Assembly (NCBI RefSeq): GCF_900089605.1
Contig: NZ_LT594324.1
Coordinates: 5,890,001-5,954,000 of the forward strand
Direction: 5' to 3'
Length of the DNA: 64,000 bases
Source of the DNA: Micromonospora narathiwatensis
GTDB lineage: Bacteria > Actinomycetota > Actinomycetes > Mycobacteriales > Micromonosporaceae
Position 1 is the stretch's first letter. The number at the start of each line of letters is the position of its first letter. The notes beneath the pieces were generated by a model that worked only from the letters and a program-made list of their open reading frames with translations, had not been told where the DNA came from and ran no database searches. The position numbers and the translations under genes are program-made. Below are positions 34,849 through 42,860 of the stretch, piece by piece.

Positions 34849-35553
34849 ATGCTGGAGCCGAACGACAATTTCTCGCCCGCGCGCCCCGTGCCGCCCTCGC
34901 CACCGGAATCGAGGCGCAATACGCGCGGCCCCGGCCGTCGCGGCGTACTCAGGCTTCTGCTCGCCCTGGCGTTCATCGGCAGCGTCCTCGTCGGACTGGG
35001 CGGCCTCGCCAGCGCCAAAAGCGGCAACGGCTGCTCCGGCAGCATCGCCGAGAAAGCGGTGTGCCAGGCCAGGGCACAGAAGGGCGACCCGTACGTCTGG
35101 GGTGGCAAGGGAGCGAACGCCTTCGACTGCTCCGGTCTCACCTACTACGCCTACCGGAAGGCCGGGCTGGACTGGAGCTACCGCACCGCGGCCGGACAGT
35201 ACGGCTACGGGGTGAGCAAGGGGCGGACAGTCTCCATCAGGAATCTCCGTCCCGGCGACCTCATCTTCTTCAACTGGGACGGCGGCGAGATCGACCACGT
35301 GGGCATCTACGCCGGCAACGGCAGGATGATCCACGCGTCGAGCGGTAGGGGCAGGGTCGTCGAGACCGATCTGAATTCGTACTACCGCAGCCACATGCTC
35401 AGTTCGGCGGTACGTCCCGCCTCCGGTTCGGCGAAATCGACCGACGGAACGAAGAAGCCGACCGCCAAGCCGACCTCGAAGCCGAAGCGCAGCAGTCAGC
35501 CGCACACCCAGCCCGACCAGATCCCGGTCGTGGTCGTCCCGTACGCCCGCTAG
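34849..35553 (+). CDS. NlpC/P60 peptidoglycan endopeptidase
   Basis: A 234-residue cell-wall hydrolase. An N-terminal cytoplasmic stretch precedes a membrane or signal segment (about 38-60). The catalytic triad is Cys94 (FDCSGLTYYAYRKAG), His150 (IDHVGIYAG) and His162 (MIHASSG). The C-terminus is a Lys/Thr/Pro linker (TDGTKKPTAKPTSKPKR) likely to cross or bind the wall. Such enzymes cut D-Glu-diaminopimelate bonds. ATG 34849 has GAGGAGTGG upstream. A short acidic secreted protein follows 17 bases on. Confidence 0.92.
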   Translation: MLEPNDNFSPARPVPPSPPESRRNTRGPGRRGVLRLLLALAFIGSVLVGLGGLASAKSGNGCSGSIAEKAVCQARAQKGDPYVWGGKGANAFDCSGLTYYAYRKAGLDWSYRTAAGQYGYGVSKGRTVSIRNLRPGDLIFFNWDGGEIDHVGIYAGNGRMIHASSGRGRVVETDLNSYYRSHMLSSAVRPASGSAKSTDGTKKPTAKPTSKPKRSSQPHTQPDQIPVVVVPYAR

Positions 35554-35570
35554 CCCGAATCGGACCCGAC

Positions 35571-36170
35571 ATGATGACGAAGCAAATCACCAGGCTCCTT
35601 CCGCTGCTGTTCGCCGGCGTCCTGATCACGGGGGTCGTCACGGTCGCCGGCGGGTTCGCGAACGCGGCGCCCACCTGTACCGGCACCGTCGACGCGGCCG
35701 ACGACCAGACCTCGGACAACCAGGACTCCGCCGAGGCCCGGGACGCGACCGACGACCAGGACGCGATGGACGATCAGGACACGGACGGCGGACAGGACAC
35801 GGACGATCCGCAGTCGGACGCGGACGGCGGACAGGACACGGACGATCAGCAGTTGGACGCGGACGGCGGACAGGACGCGGACGTTGGCGAGGACGTCGAC
35901 GGTGGCCAGGAGGTCGACGGCGGCGAGGACGCGGACGGGGCCGGCGACTGCGCGGGCGACGGGACAGCCGACACCGGTGAGGATCCGGGCGGTGACGCGA
36001 GCGACGAGAGCGGTGCCGACTCGTCGGACGACTGCCTCGACACGGAACCCGTGAACCAGCGGGTCGTCTCCGTCGCTCCGACCGGGGTGACCGACAAGCC
36101 CGGCGTCGTGGAGCCGGGCGAGCCAGGGGCGAACGTCGGCGGCGGAAACGGACCCTGCGAACGGCCCTGA
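35571..36170 (+). CDS. Secreted Asp-rich repeat protein
   Basis: A 199-residue exported protein with signal peptide about 1-32 (FANA|AP). The mature half is an imperfect repeat of DGGQDTDD(P/Q)QxDA units at about 60-115, extremely acidic, ending in Gly/Asp-rich sequence. Six cysteines flank the repeat. The bias suggests cation (Ca2+) binding or a disordered spacer; no family recognised. Probably cotranscribed with the NlpC/P60 gene. Confidence 0.72.
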   Translation: MMTKQITRLLPLLFAGVLITGVVTVAGGFANAAPTCTGTVDAADDQTSDNQDSAEARDATDDQDAMDDQDTDGGQDTDDPQSDADGGQDTDDQQLDADGGQDADVGEDVDGGQEVDGGEDADGAGDCAGDGTADTGEDPGGDASDESGADSSDDCLDTEPVNQRVVSVAPTGVTDKPGVVEPGEPGANVGGGNGPCERP

Positions 36171-36184
36171 CGCCGGTGCCCGTT

Positions 36185-36222
36185 CCCGGGGTGGTCTTCG
36201 GCGCCGCGTCGACCACCCCGGG
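36185..36222 (+). terminator. Hairpin after the Asp-rich protein gene
   Basis: Perfect 12-bp arms CCCGGGGTGGTC / GACCACCCCGGG, 14-base loop, 14 bases after the stop. Confidence 0.82.
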
Positions 36223-36320
36223 GCGGCCCACGTCAGCTGAGCCGGACCGCTGTCCATCCGAACCCGACCGCCCGACGCCCAGCTCGCGCAACCCGGCGTA
36301 GAAAGGGAGTGGAGCGAACT

Positions 36321-36348
36321 CCGCAGGCAGAATGCCTGCGGTTTTTTT
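36321..36348 (+). terminator. Canonical Rho-independent terminator with U-tract
   Basis: CCGCAGGCA / TGCCTGCGG stem, GAA loop, then seven T. It lies about 100 bp after the previous terminator and 225 bp before the next gene, so it ends a short transcript that contains no known gene: either a small RNA from about 36225-36348 or an attenuated leader. The remaining 36223-36572 holds no coding sequence I can support. Confidence 0.8.
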
Positions 36349-36572
36349 GTTCTCATCTCCCGCAGGCGCCGGGTCGCCGCCCCGGATCCCAACACTTTTC
36401 GTACGCATCGGCACAGGCCGTGTTCCGTCCGAGACGGGCCACAAGACCACATCTCGGCTCGTCCCGTACTGCTTTCGCTATTGGGGTGGACCGTTCGAAC
36501 GGCTCTACTGGTGACCGCAGCCCGGGAACTGCATTCATCCGAACCGGAGATATCGCGAAAGGAATCGCCAGA

Positions 36573-37277
36573 ATGAGTCACGTCGTATCGGCCGTTAATC
36601 CGCGTCGGTGGGGTCGCCGTACCAGCATCCTCTTGCTCGCGGTCGCTTTCACCGTGGTGGCGGGGTTGCTCGCCGGGCTCGCCGGGATCTCCGCGGCGAA
36701 GTCGCGCAGCGGCCTGCCGACCGAAGTGGTCCGGGCGCTGGACAACCTGAAGCGGACGGGGGAGATCTCCGCCAAGGACCGCGCCGTACTGCTCAAGCAC
36801 CGATCGATCGCCGCGCAGGTGATCGACCCGTCGAAGACCCGGATCGTTGACGAGTCCACCGGTGACGCCGGCGCTGGGCTGAGCCCGCTCGCGGGTGGAG
36901 CGCTCACGGCCGGCGCCGCGGCCGCCGGAAAGGCCGGTTGCCACCGGGCCGACCGGTACATCTCCTACCGCACGGTGCTCGGCAGCAAGGCGTTCGACTG
37001 GCACAAGGTGCTGCACTACTGCTGGTCCAAGACGGGGAAGGTCACCATCAAGGAGCGCCGGTACTACCTCAAGAACAACGACGGCACCAACTACGACCGT
37101 GGTCTGATCAGCAACACGCAGACCGGCAAGGGCACCGCGCACTACGCCTCGACGATGCAGGGCAAGGTCGAGAACTGCGTGCTGAAGTACGGCTGCATCA
37201 TGGTCAAGAACCCGTACATCCGGATCGTGGTGAACGGCAAGAAGGGCCTGCCGTACCAGATCTGGATGCGCAAGTAG
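36573..37277 (+). CDS. Secreted protein of unknown function
   Basis: A 234-residue exported protein. Signal-anchor segment about 18-42. The middle part (SRSGLPTEVVRALDNLKRTGEISAKDRAVLLKHRSIA) looks like a charged helical stretch. The C-terminal 115 residues carry four cysteines (AGCHRADRY, LHYCWSK, ENCVLKYGC) and are Tyr/Lys-rich, predicted beta. Cys pattern suggests an extracellular disulfide-bonded domain. Unrelated by eye to its secreted neighbours. Confidence 0.72.
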   Translation: MSHVVSAVNPRRWGRRTSILLLAVAFTVVAGLLAGLAGISAAKSRSGLPTEVVRALDNLKRTGEISAKDRAVLLKHRSIAAQVIDPSKTRIVDESTGDAGAGLSPLAGGALTAGAAAAGKAGCHRADRYISYRTVLGSKAFDWHKVLHYCWSKTGKVTIKERRYYLKNNDGTNYDRGLISNTQTGKGTAHYASTMQGKVENCVLKYGCIMVKNPYIRIVVNGKKGLPYQIWMRK

Positions 37278-37285
37278 CCCTGATC

Positions 37286-37326
37286 GGTGGCCGGCGGGTC
37301 CGCGCGACGCGGGACCGCCGGCCACC
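37286..37326. terminator. Bidirectional hairpin
   Basis: GGTGGCCGGCGG / CCGCCGGCCACC arms extended inward by GTCCGC/GCGGGAC, between convergent genes. Confidence 0.75.
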
Positions 37327-37367
37327 GGCGTGCGGGCGCGGGACACCGTCGACGGAACCGGTCCGGA

Positions 37368-37817
37368 TCAGCCGGCAGCTCTCACACCCGTCTGCGTACC
37401 CAGCCGATGATCGCGGTCGCGACGAACAGGATGGCCCCGATCACGAACAGCCAGAACAGGCCCTTGACCACGAGCCCGACGATCACCAGGACCAGCCAGA
37501 CCAGCAACAGGGCAACGATCAGTGCGATCATGGGCGTGGCGTACCCGTAGGTGGCCCGGGGAAACCATCCGGAATCCGGCCGCCCAAACCGGTCCGGGTA
37601 GTCGCCAGGTCCGGTGGCGGACCGACGCCCGGTCCGGGGCGGGCCGGGTCGAAGCCGCGTCAACCCAGGTCAACGGGGGCCACTCCCCGCCCTCCTTCGG
37701 GTCCGTGGGGGCGGCGTAGACGGCGGTCGGCGCGGACAGGAACCAGGCCACCGTGGCGACGCGGCGAATGGTGCACGAGTGGGCGAGGGCACGAAGACGT
37801 GGCGGGATGCGGGACAT
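37368..37817 (-). CDS. Possible short secreted protein (doubtful)
   Basis: The first 35 codons have a good Shine-Dalgarno (GGAGGTGACAC before ATG) and a plausible signal peptide (VATVAWFLSAPTAVYA|AP). The rest is Arg/Pro-rich and overlaps the small hydrophobic gene in another frame, so if real the coding region is probably interrupted or shorter. Confidence 0.25.
   Translation of the reverse strand: MSRIPPRLRALAHSCTIRRVATVAWFLSAPTAVYAAPTDPKEGGEWPPLTWVDAASTRPAPDRASVRHRTWRLPGPVWAAGFRMVSPGHLRVRHAHDRTDRCPVAGLAGPGDRRARGQGPVLAVRDRGHPVRRDRDHRLGTQTGVRAAG
37382..37531 (-). CDS. Small hydrophobic membrane protein
   Basis: A 49-residue protein from ATG 37531, almost entirely two hydrophobic helices (MIALIVALLLVWLVLVIVG and FWLFVIGAILFVATAIIG) with a GWVRRRV end. 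Very similar tiny proteins are common in actinomycetes; function unknown. The longer in-frame extension upstream is Arg/Pro-rich and looks noncoding. Confidence 0.65.
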   Translation of the reverse strand: MIALIVALLLVWLVLVIVGLVVKGLFWLFVIGAILFVATAIIGWVRRRV

Positions 37818-38374
37818 GTGTCACCTCCGGCCCCGGTTGGCCGTGCATCGGCACGTGGCGGGGCGATAGCAGGCGGTCGGAGAGGCAGACCGCCTCCAGG
37901 GGCGCGGGCACGGACAGCGCCACGAACCGAGACGGTCCCCGGGAGGAGCCCGTCCGCCCTTGTCGGGTAGCGGTGTTCGATGAGGTGTCAGCGCACCAAA
38001 CTGCGCGGCACCCGAGGCGTCCGGCACGCGGGTGGCCCGAGTTGATCCCGGCCCCTGGCGGCGGGCGGAAGCACCGTCCGGGTCCAGCCCCATGGCCGCC
38101 GTCGGGGGACTTCCGCACCCGCAAACTGGCCCCTGTCAGCTCTGACGAACGCCCCCGAGGCCTCACACGGAACTGACAAGGCCCTGACAGGAACACCGCC
38201 GGGTCTGACAGAGCAGCTCAGCGAGATGAGGAGAGCGATCCCGTCGGCCCGATGTAGAGGCCCGCGCTCCGCGCGGCGCCTTGATCGAGGCAGCTCTTGG
38301 TGCCACTAATGGCACGCCGCATGATTGTTGACCTTGGAGCGCCAGGCAGTGTGCCGTCGGATGAGTTGCTGCTG
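37818..38374. other. Intergenic stretch without a clear gene
   Basis: No supported gene. CTGACA recurs at 38173, 38184 and 38205 (11 and 21 bp apart), with related CTGTCAG and CTGACG at 38133 and 38142. A 39-codon frame at 38309-38428 encodes an acidic peptide but lacks supporting signals. Confidence 0.4.
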
Positions 38375-38668
38375 TTACTCGACTGGTGCCGTGATCAGGT
38401 AAACGATGCCGCCACCGATGATGAATAGGCCGACGAGCATAAACCCGATCCCAGAGATGTACCGGCCAAGTACGAACCCCGGCTCCTGCTTCATCTCCCC
38501 CGGAGATACCTCACGGCCTTCCACCCAGCGTCTCAGTGAACTCCGCGCGATCTGACGGGCGTGCTCGTCTGCGACACCAAAGAGGTTCGCTACCCAGATG
38601 AGGCCGACGAACCCAAGAAGCAGGCCGAATCCGATGGCGCCGAGCCCTCTCAGGATGTGCAGCGGCAT
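38375..38668 (-). CDS. Small two-helix membrane protein
   Basis: A 97-residue protein. Membrane helices lie at about 5-28 (LRGLGAIGFGLLLGFVGLIWVANLFG) and 70-93 (ISGIGFMLVGLFIIGGGIVYLI), with a charged loop between (HARQIARSSLRRWVEGREVSPGE). No family recognised. It marks the start of the lower-G+C, patchy accessory region. Confidence 0.6.
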   Translation of the reverse strand: MPLHILRGLGAIGFGLLLGFVGLIWVANLFGVADEHARQIARSSLRRWVEGREVSPGEMKQEPGFVLGRYISGIGFMLVGLFIIGGGIVYLITAPVE

Positions 38669-38928
38669 AACGGCTCCAAGAGCGGGCGACTGTTCGGCAA
38701 CGAGCGAAGCCAGGGTATGCGATGGTGACAAGCGATCACATGCGTGGCGGGGATCGGCCGTCCAACTTCGCCCCGTTTCCGAGGGCTCGAAAGCCGACGC
38801 TCTTGACGCCGCTCGACGGGGATGAGGCGGTGGTGGGGATGCGGCGCGCGTACCCCCGGCACGTCCCTGGCCGCGGCCCGGTTGATGGCTCGCACGGCGG
38901 TCCGCGGCGGTGGTCGTCGCAAGCGGCT

Positions 38929-38957
38929 GCGGGCCCGACCGTTCTGGTCGGGCCCGC
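38929..38957 (-). terminator. Hairpin after the sigma-like gene
   Basis: Perfect 12-bp arms GCGGGCCCGACC / GGTCGGGCCCGC, 5-base loop, directly downstream (minus strand) of the gene ending at 38968. The remaining 38669-38928 shows no gene. Confidence 0.8.
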
Positions 38958-38967
38958 ATAGGAGTGC

Positions 38968-39810
38968 TCAGGCGGCCACGCCTGCCGGTGCTGCGGTTGT
39001 CGGCCGTGCACCGGCGGCGGCACGCGCGGCGCGGGTCCGTTTCCGGTGCGTGGCGCTCGCGGCCAGGTAGGCGGCGGCCTGCGGGGACGCGACGCCGGTG
39101 AGCAGGCCACTGGCCAGAGCGTGGGCGATGCGCTGGTCGATGCGTCGGGTTCGCATGCGTAGGGCGTCGACGGTGATGCCCATGGCGGCGGCGATCGGTT
39201 CGATCGCTCGCCTGCCGAGGCGTAGGTCGATGTAGGGCTGCTCGTCGCAGGGGTCGAGCAGCCCCAGTCCGACCGCCCGCTGTACGAGTAGGTCGGGGTG
39301 GCCGTACGGGACGGTGGGGGTGCGGGGCCCGATGACGTGCTGGACATCGTCGACGGGCACCGCTTCGCCGGCGCGTTGGCGCAGTTGGTATCCGGCTCGC
39401 CACGCGGCCATGCACAGCGACGCGTACGGCGCGGGCTTCGACAGGTCCGTCCGGTCCCGCAGCGACGTCAGGAACCCAGTGAGGATCTCCGAGGCGTTGT
39501 CATGGGCGTCGCCGGACCAGCCGGTACGCAACTGGCCGGCGCAGCGGCGCAGCGCCGGCAGCGCCATGCCCGCCGCGGCGACGACCCACGCCGGTCCGTC
39601 GAGGCGTGCGCGCAGGATCAGGTCCCGCCACACGGTGTCGCGGGTTGTGTAGGCGCGTGGGTGCGCCAGCAGCCAGTCGCGCAGCGCCGGCAGTGTCGTG
39701 ACGCCGCCGGGCAGGTCGGTGTCATCGTCGCTCGCGTCGGCCTCGACATGGCCGTCGAACTGGTGCTCGGCGGCCAGCTCGCCTGGTACGCCGTTCCCCT
39801 GCCAAGACAT
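38968..39810 (-). CDS. Sigma-region-4-like protein, homologue of an ICE gene further right; N-terminus possibly replaced
   Basis: A 280-residue protein. It aligns with the ICE protein at 60587-61417: LPALRDWLLAHPRA against LTELSAILMHPSCG, WVVAAAGMALPALRR against WVVGAIGVALPGLRH, and PYGHPDLLVQRAVGLGLL against PYGHPDLVLARAVRIGAI. The C-terminal helix-turn-helix resembles sigma region 4 (IEPIAAAMGITVDALRMRTRRI). The ATG at 39810 lies inside a cytosine-methylase fragment on the other strand, so the first about 7 residues derive from a recombination junction. Probably a relic of an older related element. Confidence 0.62.
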   Translation of the reverse strand: MSWQGNGVPGELAAEHQFDGHVEADASDDDTDLPGGVTTLPALRDWLLAHPRAYTTRDTVWRDLILRARLDGPAWVVAAAGMALPALRRCAGQLRTGWSGDAHDNASEILTGFLTSLRDRTDLSKPAPYASLCMAAWRAGYQLRQRAGEAVPVDDVQHVIGPRTPTVPYGHPDLLVQRAVGLGLLDPCDEQPYIDLRLGRRAIEPIAAAMGITVDALRMRTRRIDQRIAHALASGLLTGVASPQAAAYLAASATHRKRTRAARAAAGARPTTAAPAGVAA

Positions 39811-39946
39811 CTCCAACGCCGGCAAACGAGCCGGCATCACCGGTATCCACAGCAGCCTGTGGACAAGCGTCGCCGACGCTGTTCGCGCACTTCGACCGCC
39901 ACTCGTCTTCGTGGAAAACGTCGCCGCCCTCCTACCTATTGACTGA
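39789..39946 (+). pseudogene. C5-cytosine methyltransferase fragment (motifs IV and VI)
   Basis: Encodes FPCQDISNAGKRAGI with the catalytic PCQ, then RALRPPLVFVENVAAL with the ENV motif, and stops at 39946. Everything upstream of motif IV is missing. A second piece with motif VIII lies at 40863. The 300 bp after it (39947-40247) contains no intact gene. Confidence 0.8.
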
Positions 39947-40247
39947 ACTAACCAGGCCGGAGTGAACGTGGTTGGCCTCCGCCGGACAGGGCCTTCAGCG
40001 GGACGGAGGGCAGCATGGACGAGGCCGATGGTGGCATTCGAGACATCTTGGCGCTTGTCGTCGAGCGAATCGGGCGGTGTGTCGAGCGGCCAGGGCAGAT
40101 TCCCGGGTGGGAGGTCCACGACGATGCGGGTGAGCCGGTAGCCGGTGTGCGCCAGTACCTGCTCGATTGCGCCGCGCAGGACCTGAGCCCTCGCGAACCC
40201 ACCGACACCGAATGGGCCCACTTCCACCAGACCCCGCCACCCTTCGC

Positions 40248-40556
40248 GACGGTGAGGCGTTCACCGTCGGCGTCGATGTGGCCACCATCGCCCTTTTCGA
40301 TGCGGCGGCGCTTCCGGCGATGGCCAGACGGACCGAGGACGAGCCGGACTCCTACCTTGTGACCGCGGCGGACGGCCCGGTTGAGCTGGCTGATCCCGCC
40401 TCCGGCGCCAATTTCATCGCGTTCAACACCGGCTGGGGCGACGGCGGTTGTCCCGTCTGGGTTGGGCGTACGTCTAGCGGCGCTGTCGCCGGCTTCCTCG
40501 TCGACATGGCCATGCTGGCACCACCGCCAACGCCTGCCAGCGGCTCCCCATACTGA
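40248..40556 (+). pseudogene. DUF4241-like C-terminal fragment
   Basis: The frame DGEAFTVGVDVATIALFDAAAL...GANFIAFNTGWGDGGCPVWVG...FLVDMAML reads like the C-terminal half of DUF4241 proteins. The N-terminal half would lie in other frames upstream (from about 40020) and is not continuous. Identification is from recalled family pattern. Confidence 0.55.
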
Positions 40557-40862
40557 TCGGGGACAGCCGAAGTCCTCGATCCTGACGGAGCTACAGGACG
40601 ACAAGATCGTCTAGCCGATCCTGTTCACGCACGTCCCGAGACTGATCCGTCAATCAGGTCGTGAGACGCGACACGGCTGTTAGAGGCCAGCTGCGTCGAG
40701 GATTTGGCGCATCCGCCGGACCGGCAGTGCTTCGTTCGCCGCCGCATTTGCGACAACGTCGACGTCCTCGTCGTCCAGCAGGACCGTGAACACCTAAGCT
40801 TTTTCAATTCAAGATCATCAAAGTTTAGAGAATCCGCCGGGGGTTCGACGTCGTCGCCGCCG

Positions 40863-40980
40863 ACCTTGGCCGCGCTCGGGTACGACACGAGCTGGCTCTG
40901 CCTACGCACATCCGACATCGGCGCCGCCCACCGCCGCGACCGGCTGTTCCTGCTTTATCTGGACACTTTCACACGGCAGT
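40863..40980 (+). pseudogene. C5-cytosine methyltransferase fragment (motif VIII)
   Basis: Encodes TLAALGYDTSWLCLRTSDIGAAHRRDRLFLL, matching the GAxxxRxRxF motif VIII block. It lies about 900 bp after the PCQ/ENV fragment. In an intact enzyme these blocks are about 40 residues apart, so a DUF4241 fragment and other DNA have been inserted. The rest of 40557-41047 shows no gene. Confidence 0.72.
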
Positions 40981-41047
40981 GGTGGAGATCGCGTCGATGG
41001 TTTCCGCCAGCGCTGTCGTCTGCCAGTTGATGTGAGGCACTGCCAGA

Positions 41048-41434
41048 ATGTTCGAGGCAACCAGCGAGCGCGACCCGAGGATGACGATGGAGATCAGGCA
41101 GGACGGCCCGCTCCTCCTCGTCGAGCAGGAGCGGTTCGATGCCCGCTTCCCCGCCGATCCGGCAGACGACCTTGAGCAACTCCAGCACCAGGACTTCTAC
41201 GTGACCGTCAAGGGAGGCCCGACCTACTACGCGAGCCTCATGACCCTCGGTGCGATTGATGCAGTGCTGCGCCGGTGGGCCGAGACCGGCGAGGCCGCCA
41301 GTGGGCGCTACTTCTTCACAACGGACCTGGTCATCACGCCTCGGCCCGGCATCACCGCGATGATCGAGGCAATCGACGGACTCGTCCGCGAGGAAGAGAT
41401 CGGCAACGCTTGCCAGGTCATCCGGGCCCGGTAG
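41048..41434 (+). CDS. Hypothetical protein
   Basis: A 128-residue soluble acidic protein with DFYVTVKGGPTYYASLMTLGAIDAVLRRWAETGE. The ATG at 41048 has GAGG 9 bases upstream; ATG 41081 is an alternative. No family recognised. Isolated in a decayed region but intact and with coding-like composition. Confidence 0.6.
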   Translation: MFEATSERDPRMTMEIRQDGPLLLVEQERFDARFPADPADDLEQLQHQDFYVTVKGGPTYYASLMTLGAIDAVLRRWAETGEAASGRYFFTTDLVITPRPGITAMIEAIDGLVREEEIGNACQVIRAR

Positions 41435-41580
41435 GAAGCCGAGATGCCTCGGATCGACTGGCAGGAACTGCCCGCTGCGTGCGCCAGTCGTTCTGAAGCA
41501 CCGCAGGTCACCGGCATGGCGGTGTCTCAGAACAAACTGGCAGACGACAAGCGTTCTGGAGGTAGGACGGTCGTCGACGT

Positions 41581-42246
41581 TCACGATGCCGGGTTGAACA
41601 GCTTCCAGTGCCCCTCGGAGATGACTTCGACGCCGCCGTCGGTCACCTTGATGGCTGTCTGATCGTCAGTGGCATACGCGGGGCCCTTGATCTCGGCGGC
41701 CCACCGTTCCGCTGCTGCCATGGAGTACTCCGGAGTATCCGGGGTGTCGAGGTGCGGAAAGATCGAGAAATCGACGACTCCCAGCGTGCGGTCGTCATCG
41801 TCGGGGCCGGTGAAGTACTGCCCGATCCGGGGAGCCAGCACCATGCTTCCGGCGCTGAGCCCGACGTAGACCGTATCGCGTAGCGACAGGAGGAGATCGG
41901 CCAGTCCGGACTCCCGCATCCAGTGGCACAGATACATGGTGTGGCCGCCGTTTACCAGCAGGGCGTCGGCCTCGCGGACCCAGGAAATCCAGCGTTTCTT
42001 GTCGATGCTGGGCAGCGCGGTGAGCTCCAGCACGCCCACCGACTTCCACCCTAACTCAGTCATAGGACTGGGTGATTGTCCGCTGATGAAGCGCCAAGGG
42101 CCGCCTGGCTCCCCGTACGGGCCTCCGTACCCTGCCGTGGGGATGCAGAGAGCGTTGGCCTCGGCGATGGGTTTACCGAGGAGATCGACCAGGGCCGCCC
42201 GGATGCTTGCGTTCCGGACGCCGGAGTCGGTAAGGAGTAGCTTCAT
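41581..42246 (-). CDS. Peptidase E-like (S51) protein
   Basis: A 221-residue protein of the class I glutamine-amidotransferase fold. The nucleophile elbow is VYVGLSAGSMVLAP (Ser in place of Cys), and ADALLVNGGHTMYL and DQTAIKVTDGGVEVI follow the family. S51 members cleave Asp-X dipeptides; low-similarity members may act on other substrates. A GTG one codon upstream is also possible. Confidence 0.85.
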   Translation of the reverse strand: MKLLLTDSGVRNASIRAALVDLLGKPIAEANALCIPTAGYGGPYGEPGGPWRFISGQSPSPMTELGWKSVGVLELTALPSIDKKRWISWVREADALLVNGGHTMYLCHWMRESGLADLLLSLRDTVYVGLSAGSMVLAPRIGQYFTGPDDDDRTLGVVDFSIFPHLDTPDTPEYSMAAAERWAAEIKGPAYATDDQTAIKVTDGGVEVISEGHWKLFNPAS

Positions 42247-42291
42247 CACACCCCGCAGTTGTCATGTCGTGTGGGACCCGCCGGTCACTGA

Positions 42292-42860
42292 TTATGTGTC
42301 GGCGGGTCCAGTGGGGCCGAGTTCGTCGAGGAGTCCGCGGATACGGTCGGCGGTGCAGCGGTGTCGTTCGATCTCACGGGCCCAGCCGCGCTCGGTGGCA
42401 TCGGCGATGAGTTGTTCCTCGGTGCGTAACCGTTCCTGTAGCCGAGGGACGTGACTGGGGTGTGGTGACGAACTTGGGGCGGGTCAGGTAGATGTCGCAC
42501 TCGCATGGCCCCTCTTGGGGCAGGCGCAGGCAGTGGCCGAGTTCGAGTTCGGTCTTGTAGAAGTTGGTCTGCAGCCAGTCGAGCGCGGTCTGGTCCAGTT
42601 CGCCGCGGCGCAGGGTATCGGCCAGAGGCCCGGCGAGGGCCGCTCCGGGTTGCAGGACCGCTTGATAGTCGGCCAGCACGGTCGGGTCGGAGATCTGTGA
42701 GCAGGTCATCGACATGCCCCGCGCTGAGGTGCCCGAGGATCTTCATGATCGCCTGGGTGCGGGCGCCTTTCTCGGCCAGTTGGGTGCCCAGCATGTGCCG
42801 GAACCGGTGGGCGTCGCCACGGTTCGCAGTGGATCTCTCCGTGCGCGACAGCTGATCGCC
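42292..42860 (-). pseudogene. Tyrosine recombinase remnant (three frames)
   Basis: C-terminal part of a tyrosine recombinase. HRFRHMLGTQLAEKGARTQAIMKILGH holds the His-x-x-Arg and LGH motifs. A frameshift near 42718 leads to SQISDPTVLADYQAVLQPG, then LPQEGPCECDIYLTRPKFVTT. A second shift near 42450 leads to RLRTEEQLIADATERGWAR and a stop. The catalytic core upstream of HxxR is missing. Type of the long Cys-containing tail is seen in transposon-borne recombinases. Confidence 0.82.

Noticed and set aside
35760..35930. Tandem repeats resembling a CRISPR array
   Set aside because: They are in-frame Asp-rich codon repeats inside a secreted protein, with irregular spacing and no distinct spacers or cas genes.
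37665..37705. Possible third copy of the tRNA-flank repeat (GTCAACCCAGGTCAACGGGG, GGCCACTCCCCGCC)
   Set aside because: Only short word similarity, in shifted order, without tRNA or promoter part; may be chance in G+C-rich DNA.
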